This document shows positions 43,934-52,910 of a DNA stretch of 64,000 nucleotides, piece by piece. Position numbers and translations under genes: made by a program. Within the stretch, counting starts at the first letter, position 1. Each line of letters begins with the position of its first letter. This stretch comes from Thiothrix phosphatis. Its GTDB lineage: Bacteria; Pseudomonadota; Gammaproteobacteria; Thiotrichales; Thiotrichaceae. The stretch is from NCBI RefSeq assembly GCF_035668035.1, contig NZ_JAYMYJ010000112.1, positions 62,001-126,000 of the forward strand, in the 5' to 3' direction. The notes beneath the pieces are model-generated. The model did not search any database, was not told the DNA's origin, and saw only the letters and a list, made by a program, of their open reading frames with translations.

Positions 43934-45607
43934 ATGAAAATCCAGGTTAGTGAACTCATCGTCAAATTCCTGCACCGGCTCGGCGTCGACACTATTTTCG
44001 GCATGCCCGGCGCACATATCCTGCCGGTGTATGATGGCCTGTATGCCTCGGGCATTAGGACTGTACTGGTCAAGCATGAACAGGGGGCGGCGTTTATGGC
44101 GGGCGGCTATGCCCGTGTCAGCGGGCGCATCGGTGCCTGCATTACGACCGCAGGGCCAGGGGCGAGCAACCTGATTACCGGCATCGCCAATGCCTATGCC
44201 GACAAACTGCCGATGATTGTGGTTACCGGCGAAGCGCCGACCCATATTTTCGGGCGTGGTGGTTTGCAGGAAAGCTCGGGGGAGGGCGGCAGCATCGACC
44301 AGACGGCGCTGTTTTCCGGCGTGACCCGCTACCACAAGCTGATTGAACGCACCGATTACATTGCCAATGTATTGAACCAGGCGGCGCGCCAACTGGCGTC
44401 GGATACGCCGGGGCCGGTGGTGTTGAGCATTCCGGTGAATGTGCAGAAGGAGTGGGTGGACGCCGCCATTCTAGACAAACTGCCTACGTTGAAAGCGCCT
44501 CCCAAGTTGCAGATTGCCCCACCGTTGCTGGAGCAGTGCGCGGAAATGATCCGGCAGGCGCGCCGTCCGGTGGTGCTGGCGGGGTATGGTTGCCTGCATT
44601 CCGCCAAGGCCCGCGCTGAGTTGCGCAAGTTCAGCGAACATCTGAATATCCCGGTTGCGACCAGCCTGAAAGGCAAGGGGGCGATTGATGAACGTTCCGG
44701 GTTGGCGCTGGGGACGCTAGGGGTGACCTCCGGTGGCCATGCCATGCATTATTTCATGCGGGAAGCGGATCTGATCATCCTGCTTGGCGCTGGCTTCAAT
44801 GAGCGCACCAGCTACGTGTGGAAGGAAGATCTGGTGCATGGACGCAAAATCATCCAGGTTGACCGCGATGTGGCGCAACTGGAAAAGGTGGTGAAGGCTG
44901 ATCTGGCGATCCAGTCCGATCTGGGGGATTTTTTGCAGGCGATCAATGTCTGTTGTGTGCCACAGGGAATTGAAAAAAAACTTGCCCCCAACTTGGCGGC
45001 TTTCAAGCAGCAGATTGACCAACAGGCCGCCAGCAGTGGGCAGGTCATTTTCAACGAGAAATTCGATCTGGTGAAAAGCCTGTTTGCGTTGCTGGAGCAG
45101 CGTTTCGAGGAAGGCATTGTGCTGGTCGATGACAATATCATTTTCGCGCAGAATTTTTACCGGGTGAAAGAGGGTGACCTGTTCGTGCCCAATACTGGGG
45201 TTTCCTCGCTGGGGCATGCGATTCCGGCGGCGATTGGTGCGAAATTTGTGCTCGACAAGCCGGTTTTCGCCATTCTCGGCGACGGTGGTTTCCAGATGTG
45301 TTGCATGGAGATCATGACCGCCGTCAATTACCAGATTCCGCTGAATATCGTGCTGTTCAACAACCAGACCTTGGGGCTGATCCGCAAGAACCAGCATCAG
45401 CAGTATGAACAACGCTTCCTCGATTGCGATTTTCAGAACCCGGATTATGCATTGCTGGCACAATCGTTTGGCATCAAGCATTTCCGGATTGGGAGCGAGG
45501 CTGAATGCAGGCAGGTGTTCGGACAGGCCGATTTTCACCGCAGCATCAACCTGATTGAATTGATGGTCGACCGCGAAGCTTACCCGAATTATTCCTCCCG
45601 CCGTTAA
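43934..45607 (+). CDS. Acetolactate-synthase-like TPP enzyme
   Basis: The protein has 557 residues from MKIQVSELIVKFLHRLGV. It shows the full TPP-enzyme layout: pyrimidine-binding domain with the catalytic glutamate in LVKHEQGAAFMAGGYAR, a central domain with GYGCLHSAKARAEL, and the PP-binding motif ILGDGGFQMCCME ending in NN. It is close in form to acetolactate synthase large subunits, but no small subunit gene is adjacent. The substrate is therefore open. Earlier in-frame starts (43817, 43910) are possible; family-like sequence begins at 43934. A 10-base gap links it to the next gene. Confidence 0.82.
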   Translation: MKIQVSELIVKFLHRLGVDTIFGMPGAHILPVYDGLYASGIRTVLVKHEQGAAFMAGGYARVSGRIGACITTAGPGASNLITGIANAYADKLPMIVVTGEAPTHIFGRGGLQESSGEGGSIDQTALFSGVTRYHKLIERTDYIANVLNQAARQLASDTPGPVVLSIPVNVQKEWVDAAILDKLPTLKAPPKLQIAPPLLEQCAEMIRQARRPVVLAGYGCLHSAKARAELRKFSEHLNIPVATSLKGKGAIDERSGLALGTLGVTSGGHAMHYFMREADLIILLGAGFNERTSYVWKEDLVHGRKIIQVDRDVAQLEKVVKADLAIQSDLGDFLQAINVCCVPQGIEKKLAPNLAAFKQQIDQQAASSGQVIFNEKFDLVKSLFALLEQRFEEGIVLVDDNIIFAQNFYRVKEGDLFVPNTGVSSLGHAIPAAIGAKFVLDKPVFAILGDGGFQMCCMEIMTAVNYQIPLNIVLFNNQTLGLIRKNQHQQYEQRFLDCDFQNPDYALLAQSFGIKHFRIGSEAECRQVFGQADFHRSINLIELMVDREAYPNYSSRR

Positions 45608-45616
45608 AGGTTGCCC

Positions 45617-47128
45617 ATGCCAGACCTTGCAGATTTTTACCGTTTCATTGTGAGTATCCCGGTGGCGGATCGCCCGCCACATTTGCGCCGCTGTCTGGAA
45701 AGCATCCACCAGCAGCTTGCGTTGCATGGTTATGGCGGTGGAATAACTATCGTGGTGGCTGAGGATAGCCGTGATCCGCATTGCATCGGGCAGCACAAGG
45801 CGTTGGTGGCGGAATATCGCGGCAAGGGGCTGGATGTCATGCACGTTGACCTGCCGGAGCAGTATCAGATGCTGCACAGCATTCCGGAAGCACAGCGGCG
45901 ACACCTGGGCAGACTGCTGACGGCCCAACCGGCAGAGCGCTTTTACCGCAAGGGGCAGGCGGCCAACCGCAATCTCAGTTACCTGAAAATGCTGGCGCTG
46001 ACTCAGGACAGGGGTCGCACACTGTATTATCTGGTGGATAGCGACCAGTTATTTCTGCCTGCAATTGATTACTTTCACTCTATCAGCCAGATTTTTCAGG
46101 CTACCGATGCCTTGATGTTGACCGGCAAGCTGGTTGGTGACCCGCCAGTGTCGCCAGCGGTCATGGCGGCCAATTTTCTGGATGATGTGAGCGCTTTCCT
46201 GCACGAAATCGCGGATTATGCGCCGCAAGAGGCGTGCAGCTTTCACCGTGATACGCCGTTACCGGGCGATGCTGCTTACCATGATATGGCGAGGATGTTT
46301 GGCTTTGAGCACAAGCAGGAGCATTTCGATTACCGTTGCCCGTTAGTGGGTGATCATGATCATGCCGCGTGCCTGGATACCTTTGCCGGGCGTTTGCAGG
46401 CGTTCTTTTTCGGTGAGCATCTGACCCGCAAGACGGCGTATCAGGATGACGGCAAGCCAATGGGGCTGGCTCCGGCGCGGACGGTTTATCCTGGCAATTA
46501 CATCGTCAATTTCGAAGGCTTGAAATATATTATTCCGTTCGGGCATTTGCGGTTGCGCATGTCCGGGCCGACTGCCGGGCGCTTGATCCAGGCGGAAATC
46601 GGCGCGCGTTTTGCCTCCGCCAACCTGCCGATGTTGCACCGGCGCACGACGGAGGATACAGGCGATGATTTCCGCCCTGGCGTGGAGCAGCAACAGGACG
46701 CCGCCATCGACATTTCTGATGAATTCGAGCGCCAGTTTTTCGGCGACCTGATGTTGTTTTCGGTGGTGGAATTCCTGAAAACCCACACCCTGGAACAGTT
46801 GACGGATGTCGGCTTGCTGCAACAGGTGGCGGGGAAGGTGGAAGCGGATCTGTTGGGCTTGTATCAGGCCAAGCATGAGGCTGTGAACGCGCGCCTTGAG
46901 GGCTTGGAGCAGTGGGTAAACCAAGAACAGCATTGGTGGCGAGGAACGTCAGCCATGCGCCAGATTGCGCAGTTTCTGCGTAATATCGAGCGGAATTTCA
47001 GTGACCAGTCGCTGGCGTGGCGGCAGATTCAGTCGGAAACACACCGGGTGGGGCGTAAGGCGCAGATTTTGGATGCGCTGCTGCATTACCGCAGTGAACG
47101 TGATGCGTGGGATCAATTGTTCACATAG
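45617..47128 (+). CDS. Glycosyltransferase-like protein of unknown function
   Basis: This 503-residue protein begins FIVSIPVADRPPHLRRCLES, a pattern typical of GT-A glycosyltransferases, and contains YYLVDSDQLFLP (near residue 140), where DSD resembles the metal-binding DxD motif. A long C-terminal half is helical, with no clear domain (DLMLFSVVEFLKTHTLEQL). It lies 10 bases after the TPP-enzyme gene and converges on a sulfotransferase-like gene. The donor and acceptor are unknown. Confidence 0.7.
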   Translation: MPDLADFYRFIVSIPVADRPPHLRRCLESIHQQLALHGYGGGITIVVAEDSRDPHCIGQHKALVAEYRGKGLDVMHVDLPEQYQMLHSIPEAQRRHLGRLLTAQPAERFYRKGQAANRNLSYLKMLALTQDRGRTLYYLVDSDQLFLPAIDYFHSISQIFQATDALMLTGKLVGDPPVSPAVMAANFLDDVSAFLHEIADYAPQEACSFHRDTPLPGDAAYHDMARMFGFEHKQEHFDYRCPLVGDHDHAACLDTFAGRLQAFFFGEHLTRKTAYQDDGKPMGLAPARTVYPGNYIVNFEGLKYIIPFGHLRLRMSGPTAGRLIQAEIGARFASANLPMLHRRTTEDTGDDFRPGVEQQQDAAIDISDEFERQFFGDLMLFSVVEFLKTHTLEQLTDVGLLQQVAGKVEADLLGLYQAKHEAVNARLEGLEQWVNQEQHWWRGTSAMRQIAQFLRNIERNFSDQSLAWRQIQSETHRVGRKAQILDALLHYRSERDAWDQLFT

Positions 47129-47843
47129 TCTCCAGGGCGTTGCGCATTAATTGGGCGCGGCATTCCCAGTAGTTGTGTATTGCCTGCTGTAGGGGGCCGG
47201 TTTCCAACTGGATGTTGGGGTATTGGGTTTCCTGGTTGATGATTGTGCCGCTGCCGATGGCGGCAGAGGTGTCGCCTGCGCCCGCCACGCCGGTTTTGCT
47301 GAAACGGTGGTAGTGCGGTGTAAGCGGCGAGTCCAGTTGCAGCCATTTTTCCAGTTTTTTCAGGGTGCTTTCCGTGTCACTACGGATCAGTTCTGCGTCG
47401 AAATAGTAGTAACGCTGTGGGTGGCGCTGGCTGAATGTGGCTAGGTTTTCCAGGCGTTCAAGGTAGTACCGGGTGGCCTTCTCCGGGTATGAATAGGGGT
47501 GGTCTGTGTCCTTTTGCGCGAACAGGTTGATGATGCTTTTGAGGGTCTGTTCCGGCTGCCGCAGGGCGAGTATGAGAATGGCGTTTTCCAGCCCTGGCAG
47601 TTGCAGGTTCAGCGTATGCTTGTTGTGCAGCAGCTTGTCGAACAGGTAACGGCTGCCGGGCTTGAAGCTGTCTTGCCGGGCGTAGAACTGCTCCTGCTGC
47701 GTCAGCGCCTGTTCCGAGGCGTAAGCCATCTGCATTTCGTAATAGCCATTGATGGCCGGGTGCGAGCCGAGGATGTGCCCCAGCAGGCTGGTGTAGGCAC
47801 GCATGTGACTGAGCAGGAAAATTCTTTGGTATGGCTGCGGCAT
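47121..47843 (-). CDS. Sulfotransferase-like protein
   Basis: The 240-residue protein has an N-terminal P-loop-like PAPS-binding motif, SHMRAYTSLLGHILGSHP. A second segment with arginine, ILALRQPEQTLKSI, is typical of the 3' phosphate-binding region of sulfotransferases. It is convergent with the glycosyltransferase-like gene, with eight bases of overlap. A PAPS-dependent enzyme needs an APS kinase, and none is present in this window. Confidence 0.72.
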   Translation of the reverse strand: MPQPYQRIFLLSHMRAYTSLLGHILGSHPAINGYYEMQMAYASEQALTQQEQFYARQDSFKPGSRYLFDKLLHNKHTLNLQLPGLENAILILALRQPEQTLKSIINLFAQKDTDHPYSYPEKATRYYLERLENLATFSQRHPQRYYYFDAELIRSDTESTLKKLEKWLQLDSPLTPHYHRFSKTGVAGAGDTSAAIGSGTIINQETQYPNIQLETGPLQQAIHNYWECRAQLMRNALETM

Positions 47844-47914
47844 GGAGGGGCTTCGGCTGTGCGGGAATTGCGCCGCATGATAGTCTGCTTGCCCGTCGCT
47901 GTGGAGCCTGAAAT

Positions 47915-48817
47915 ATGCAAGCCAACTTTCTTGACCGCTTTTCGCCCTATTTGCTGTTGGTGCTGGCGGTGCTGTTCTGGGCAGGCAATTTTAATCTGGC
48001 GCGGGCGGTGAATGCCGATTTGCCGCCGTTGGGGTTGTCATTCTGGCGGTGGGCGGTGGCGGCGCTGATCCTGCTGCCGTTCGCCTTGCCGGGGATGAAA
48101 CGGGCGCTGCCGCTGGCGCGGTCGCACTGGAAACTGGTGCTGGCGCTGGCGTTGCTGGGTGTGGCGGGCTTCAACAGCCTGGTTTACATCGGGTTGCAAA
48201 CCACGACAGTGACCAATGGCGTGCTGCTGCAATCGGTGACGCCGGTGTTCACGATTGTGCTGGCGGGGGTGTTCCTGCACGAACACAGCAGTTTCCGGCA
48301 GTGGGCAGGGGTGATGGTGTCGTTGTTGGGTGTGCTGATCATCATCACCCATGCGGACATAGGCTTGCTGCAACGGCTGGGTTTCACCTCCGGCGATTTG
48401 TGGGTGTTGACGGCGTCGCTGGATTGGGCGTGTTACACCATCTTGTTGCGCAAGTTGCCGGATGGTTTGAAAGGTTTGCCGGTGCTGGGTTTTACTGTGG
48501 CCCTGGGTGCGCTGGCGATTTTGCCGCTGTATGTGCATGAAAGTTTGACTGTCCGCGCCATGCCGTTTTCCCAGGTCAGCGTATTGAGCGTGGGGTATGT
48601 GGCGATTTTCCCTTCCTTGCTGTCGTACCTGTTCTGGAATCACGCGACCCACCGTCTTGGAGCCAGCCGCACCGGCCAGTTCAGCCACCTGATGCCGGTG
48701 TTTGGCATCCTGCTGGCGGTGCTGTTTTTGGGGGAGCGTCTGCACCCTTACCATGCGGCAGGAATTGCGCTGGCGGCCGCAGGGTTGGCGCTGACCAACT
48801 GGAAGCGAAAAAGGTAA
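47915..48817 (+). CDS. DMT superfamily (EamA) transporter
   Basis: This 300-residue protein has ten hydrophobic segments in two EamA repeats, the first with FWAGNFNLARAVNADLPPLG, the second with SLLSYLFWNHATHRLGASRT. It probably exports a small metabolite; the substrate is unknown. Upstream spacing to the sulfotransferase-like gene is short and divergent. It may be co-transcribed with dgkA. Confidence 0.87.
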   Translation: MQANFLDRFSPYLLLVLAVLFWAGNFNLARAVNADLPPLGLSFWRWAVAALILLPFALPGMKRALPLARSHWKLVLALALLGVAGFNSLVYIGLQTTTVTNGVLLQSVTPVFTIVLAGVFLHEHSSFRQWAGVMVSLLGVLIIITHADIGLLQRLGFTSGDLWVLTASLDWACYTILLRKLPDGLKGLPVLGFTVALGALAILPLYVHESLTVRAMPFSQVSVLSVGYVAIFPSLLSYLFWNHATHRLGASRTGQFSHLMPVFGILLAVLFLGERLHPYHAAGIALAAAGLALTNWKRKR

Positions 48818-48882
48818 GCATGCCTTGTCGACCTTGTTGGTTGGAATTCGCTATGCTGCGCAAAAATTTTCAGGAGGTAACG

Positions 48883-49242
48883 ATGGCATACAGCGGCAAC
48901 AAGGGTTTGAAGCGCATCATCAAGGCGGGGCAATATTCCTGGCAGGGATTCCGGGCGGCTTACAAGCATGAAGAGGCCTTCCGCCAGGAGGTGTGGGGGT
49001 TGGTCATTGCGGTGCCGTTGGCCTTGTGGCTGGGGGACAATGCGGTGGAAAAATCGATGATGATCGGCAGCCTTTTGCTGCTGTTGATTGTTGAGTTGCT
49101 GAATTCCGCAGTGGAGGCGGTGGTCGACCGTACAGGGTTGGAGTTGCATAAGCTGTCAGGGCGGGCGAAGGATATGGGTTCCGCAGCGGTGTTGTTGGCA
49201 ATTATCAATGTGCTGGTGGTGTGGGTGCTGATGCTTTCTTGA
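48883..49242 (+). CDS. dgkA: Diacylglycerol kinase
   Basis: The 119-residue protein has three transmembrane helices and the DgkA signature ELLNSAVEAVVDRTGLE. It recycles diacylglycerol to phosphatidic acid in the inner membrane. The start at 48883 follows CAGGAGGTAACG; a longer frame to 48820 is less likely. Its stop codon overlaps the Fnr-type box upstream of ccoN. Confidence 0.93.
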   Translation: MAYSGNKGLKRIIKAGQYSWQGFRAAYKHEEAFRQEVWGLVIAVPLALWLGDNAVEKSMMIGSLLLLLIVELLNSAVEAVVDRTGLELHKLSGRAKDMGSAAVLLAIINVLVVWVLMLS

Positions 49243-49252
49243 TATAGGTCAA
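49239..49252. promoter_or_regulatory. Fnr-type box TTGATATAGGTCAA before ccoN
   Basis: The site is TTGAT-N4-GTCAA, one mismatch from the consensus and the same half-site variant as at 13937. It lies 143 bases upstream of the ccoN start. cbb3 oxidase operons are classic Fnr/Anr targets. Confidence 0.65.
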
Positions 49253-49394
49253 CACGGATGCTTCTACGCAAAAAACCGTATTCTGAAGCGGTTTCGTTTC
49301 CCATATTAACATTTTCTTATCCGGGTTTTTCCTGTATGCTTGCGCCGTTTTAAAGCTGTTATTTTCTTAAATCTTGTTAACCAGAGGGCATACG

Positions 49395-50840
49395 ATGGCT
49401 CATAGTGCTGCACTCTCTTCGGAGCAATACAACTATGAAATCGTGAAGAAATTCGCGATTGCTGCAATTGTCTGGGCAATCCTCGGCATGACCGCCGGGG
49501 TTTACATTGCGTCAGAACTGGCCTGGCCAGCGCTGAACCTTGATCTTGCGCAGATTACATTCGGGCGTTTGCGTCCGCTCCACACCAGTGGTGTTATTTT
49601 CGGCTTCGGAGGTAATGCACTGTTTGCCACTTCCTACTATGTGGTGCAGCGCACTTGTCAAGCCCGTCTGGCGGGTGGCTCTTTCTGGCCGAACTTTACG
49701 TTCTGGGGCTGGAACCTGTCTGTCCTGGTTGCTGGTGTCCTCTACCTGTTTGGTTATACGCAAGGCCGTGAATATGCCGAACCCGTCTGGTTTGTCGACA
49801 TCGCCATTGCGGTTGTGTGGGTTGTTTATTTCCTGCTGTTCACTATCACCCTGATCAAACGTAACCAGCCGCATATCTATGTCGCCAACTGGTTCTACAT
49901 GTCTTTCATCTTGGCAACTGCGTTGCTGCACATCTTCAATAACTTGGCGGTGCCCGTTAGCCTGACTTCTGCAACTTCTTACAGCTTGTTCTCTGGTGCG
50001 CAGGATGCGATGACTCAATGGTGGTATGGCCACAACGCGGTTGGTTTCTTCCTGACTGCTGCGTTCCTGGGGATGATGTACTACTTTGTTCCTAAGCAGG
50101 CGGGCCGTCCGGTTTACTCTTATCGTTTGTCCATTATCCACTTCTGGGCGTTGAGCTTCATGTACATGTGGGTAGGCACTCACCACCTGCATTGGACTGC
50201 GATCCCTGACTGGACTTCCACGCTGGCTGCGACTTTCTCCATCCTGCTGCTGATGCCTTCCTGGGGTGGTATGATCAACGGCATCATGACCCTGTCTGGC
50301 GCATGGGACAAATTGCGTACTGACCCCATCATGATGTTCATGATCACTGCACTGTCTTTCTACGGCATGTCCACTTTTGAAGGCCCGATGATGTCCCTGA
50401 AGAGCGTCAACGCGCTGTCCCACTATACTGACTGGACTGTTGGCCACGTCCACTCTGGCGCTTTGGGTTGGGTTGCCATGATCTCCATCGCTTCCCTGTA
50501 CCACATGATCCCGCGCCTGTGGAACACCACCCTGTATAGCCTGAAACTGGTTTACACCCACTTCTTCCTGGCGACCATTGGCACGATCCTGTACATCACT
50601 GCGATGTGGGTGTCCGGTATCGGCCAAGGCCTGATGCTGCGCGCATTCGACGAATACGGCAACTTGGCTTACACCTTCGTTGAAACGGTTGCATTCATGC
50701 ACGGCCCACTGGCGGCGCGCGCATTGGGTGGGCTGTTCTTCGTATCCGGTATGGTGCTGATGGCTTATAACATCTACATGACCATTGCGCGCGCCAAGCA
50801 GGAAGACACCGCTCCGGCCACCGCAGCCGCTCAGGCGTAA
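49395..50840 (+). CDS. ccoN: cbb3 cytochrome c oxidase subunit I
   Basis: The 481-residue protein has twelve or more hydrophobic segments. Heme and copper ligands are visible in RLRPLHTSGVIFGFGGNALF, WWYGHNAVGFFLTAAFLG, MWVGTHHLHWTAIPDW and VGHVHSGALGW. It is the catalytic subunit of a high-affinity oxidase for low oxygen. The ATG at 49395 follows CCAGAGGGCATACG. It is the first gene of ccoNOQP, with an Fnr-type box upstream. No ccoGHIS assembly genes are in the window. Confidence 0.96.
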   Translation: MAHSAALSSEQYNYEIVKKFAIAAIVWAILGMTAGVYIASELAWPALNLDLAQITFGRLRPLHTSGVIFGFGGNALFATSYYVVQRTCQARLAGGSFWPNFTFWGWNLSVLVAGVLYLFGYTQGREYAEPVWFVDIAIAVVWVVYFLLFTITLIKRNQPHIYVANWFYMSFILATALLHIFNNLAVPVSLTSATSYSLFSGAQDAMTQWWYGHNAVGFFLTAAFLGMMYYFVPKQAGRPVYSYRLSIIHFWALSFMYMWVGTHHLHWTAIPDWTSTLAATFSILLLMPSWGGMINGIMTLSGAWDKLRTDPIMMFMITALSFYGMSTFEGPMMSLKSVNALSHYTDWTVGHVHSGALGWVAMISIASLYHMIPRLWNTTLYSLKLVYTHFFLATIGTILYITAMWVSGIGQGLMLRAFDEYGNLAYTFVETVAFMHGPLAARALGGLFFVSGMVLMAYNIYMTIARAKQEDTAPATAAAQA

Positions 50841-50860
50841 TCAGAGAGGATTGAGACGCT

Positions 50861-51619
50861 ATGTTCAAACATGAAAGCATTGAAACCAATTCCGCGATGT
50901 TGATCGTGCTGACGCTGGTGGCGATCAGCATCGGCGGCTTGGTTGAAATCGTGCCATTGCACTACATCAATGAGACGGTTGAGGAAGTGAAAGATCCGGC
51001 CACCGGCGTGGATCTGGTGCGCCCTTATACCCCGCTGGAGCAACGTGGCCGTGACATCTACATCCGGGAAGGCTGCTACACTTGCCACTCACAGATGATC
51101 CGTCCATTCCGTGATGAAGACCTGCGTTACGGTCACTACTCACTGGCGGCTGAATCCAAGTACGACCACCCATTCCAGTGGGGTTCCAAGCGTACTGGCC
51201 CAGATCTGGCGCGTGTCGGTGGCAAGTATTCCAACGAATGGCATGTGCAGCACTTGACGGCCCCGCGCTCTGTTGTGCCGCAGTCCATTATGCCTAACTA
51301 CCCTTGGTTGAAAGAAACGGAACTGGATTATTCAGATATTCAGGATCGGATGATCGCATTGAAGCGGGTAGGCGTCCCTTACTCCCTGACCAAGGCGGAG
51401 TATGACATCAACGTCAAGAAATTTGGTGAGGATGTCGCCAAAACGCTGGATATTAACCGTGCTGAAGACAACTTGCTGGCACAGGCTGATAAAGGCAACT
51501 ATGACGGCAACACCAACGGTGTGACCGAAATGGACGCATTGGTGGCTTACCTGCAAGTGCTTGGCACCATGGTTGATTTCAAGAAGTTTGATGAAGACTA
51601 CTTCATCCAGTTCCGTTAA
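50861..51619 (+). CDS. ccoO: cbb3 oxidase subunit II (monoheme cytochrome c)
   Basis: The 252-residue protein has one N-terminal membrane anchor and a c-type heme site, C72-Y-T-C75-H76 in REGCYTCHSQMIRP. It passes electrons from CcoP to CcoN. The start follows AGAGAGGATTGAGACGCT, 20 bases after ccoN. Confidence 0.96.
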   Translation: MFKHESIETNSAMLIVLTLVAISIGGLVEIVPLHYINETVEEVKDPATGVDLVRPYTPLEQRGRDIYIREGCYTCHSQMIRPFRDEDLRYGHYSLAAESKYDHPFQWGSKRTGPDLARVGGKYSNEWHVQHLTAPRSVVPQSIMPNYPWLKETELDYSDIQDRMIALKRVGVPYSLTKAEYDINVKKFGEDVAKTLDINRAEDNLLAQADKGNYDGNTNGVTEMDALVAYLQVLGTMVDFKKFDEDYFIQFR

Positions 51620-51664
51620 TTTGCTACTGGATGGCGGCTTTCTGCTGCGAAGGGGAAGATATAA

Positions 51665-51892
51665 GTGCTGACAGATTTCAAGACATGGATCATGGACATT
51701 GGCAATAGCCAAACCGTGGCCTTGTTGATCTTCTTCTCCGTTTTTATCGGCATTCTGTTTTACGTGTATGCAAACCGGAAGCGTGGCGAGAGGCTTGAAT
51801 CCTACCGCTACACTCCGTTGCTGGATGAGGACGATGCTGACAGGAAGGTGAAGGCGGCAGAGGCCGCCATCCAGGCTAAAGGTGAGAAATAG
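51665..51892 (+). CDS. ccoQ: cbb3 oxidase subunit CcoQ (FixQ)
   Basis: The 75-residue protein has a single transmembrane segment (VALLIFFSVFIGILFYVYA) and a charged cytosolic tail. The start is GTG, preceded by AGGGGAAGATATAA. It stabilises the complex. It lies between ccoO and ccoP, as in most cco operons. Confidence 0.9.
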   Translation: MLTDFKTWIMDIGNSQTVALLIFFSVFIGILFYVYANRKRGERLESYRYTPLLDEDDADRKVKAAEAAIQAKGEK

Positions 51893-51894
51893 TT

Positions 51895-52842
51895 ATGGCA
51901 ACTCCTGTAAAAGATCCGCTGACCGGGGCGGAAACAACCGGCCACGTATGGGACGACACGCTGCAAGAATTCAACAATCCGCTGCCGCGTTGGTGGTTGT
52001 GGACGTTCTACGGCACTATCATTTTCGCGCTGATTTACTGGGTGATGTACCCCTCTTGGCCAATTGGCAAAACTTACCTGAAAGGTATCGGCAACAGCAT
52101 TACCTATAAAACTGATGCTGGTGAAGAGAAAAGCACCCACTGGAACATGCGTGCGCTATTGGCCCACGAAATGCAGACAGGTGAAGAGGCCATGAAGCAG
52201 CAGGAGTACCTGGACAAAGTTGGGGCTGCCTCTTACGAACAGATTGCAAAAGATCCTGAAATGTCTGCATTTGTCCGTTCCTACGGGGTAGGCAAGTTTG
52301 GCGATAGCTGCGCCGCTTGCCACCAGTCCGGTGGTCAAGGGGTGGTGGGCCAGTATCCGAACTTGGTGGATGATGACTGGTTGTGGGGCGGCGACCCCAA
52401 GACTATCGAAACCACTATCCGTGGCGGTCGCCTGGGCTATATGCCTGCCTTCAAGACCACCTTTGATGCAACGCAGTTGAAAGACGTCGCCAATTACGTG
52501 CTGAGTTTGTCCGGGGAACCGGCAGACAAGACAGCGGCGGCGGAAGGCCAGAAAATTTTCCAAGGTGAAACCGGCGGTTGCTATTACTGCCACACCAAGG
52601 AAGGCACGGGCATGCATGCTCAAGGCTCCGCCAACCTGACTGACAAGATTTGGACGATCGCCAATGTGCCTGCCGCCCAAACGCCTGAAGCCAAGTTGGA
52701 AGCCGTAGAGTCTGTCATCAGCAATGGCGTTCACCGTCAGATGCCAGTTTTTGGCCCGGCTGGACGTAACCTGTCTGATACCGAGATCAAGGTGTTGGTG
52801 GCGTACCTGCAACAAATGTCAGGTGGCGCAGCAGCCCAATAA
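51895..52842 (+). CDS. ccoP: cbb3 oxidase subunit III (diheme cytochrome c)
   Basis: The 315-residue protein has an N-terminal membrane anchor (about 33-52) and two heme c motifs, CAACH at 139-143 and CYYCH at 229-233. An N-terminal HVWDDTLQEFNNPLPRWW stretch is characteristic. It takes electrons from soluble cytochromes. The start is two bases after ccoQ. Confidence 0.96.
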   Translation: MATPVKDPLTGAETTGHVWDDTLQEFNNPLPRWWLWTFYGTIIFALIYWVMYPSWPIGKTYLKGIGNSITYKTDAGEEKSTHWNMRALLAHEMQTGEEAMKQQEYLDKVGAASYEQIAKDPEMSAFVRSYGVGKFGDSCAACHQSGGQGVVGQYPNLVDDDWLWGGDPKTIETTIRGGRLGYMPAFKTTFDATQLKDVANYVLSLSGEPADKTAAAEGQKIFQGETGGCYYCHTKEGTGMHAQGSANLTDKIWTIANVPAAQTPEAKLEAVESVISNGVHRQMPVFGPAGRNLSDTEIKVLVAYLQQMSGGAAAQ

Positions 52843-52864
52843 GCATTTTCCTGTTTAGGATATG

Positions 52865-52897
52865 CGCAAGGCCGGACTTTGTTCCGGCCTTTTTGCG
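52865..52897 (+). terminator. Terminator of ccoNOQP
   Basis: AAGGCCGGA pairs with TCCGGCCTT, with a short loop and then a T-run. It lies 25 bases after ccoP and directly before murB. Confidence 0.8.
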
Positions 52898-52910
52898 TAA
52901 GGTGACCCAC

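Noticed and set aside
43934..45607. TPP enzyme as sulfoacetaldehyde acetyltransferase (Xsc) because of the nearby cys genes
   Set aside because: The N-terminal and central sequence follows acetolactate-synthase-like proteins, not the Xsc pattern I know, and no pta gene is adjacent.
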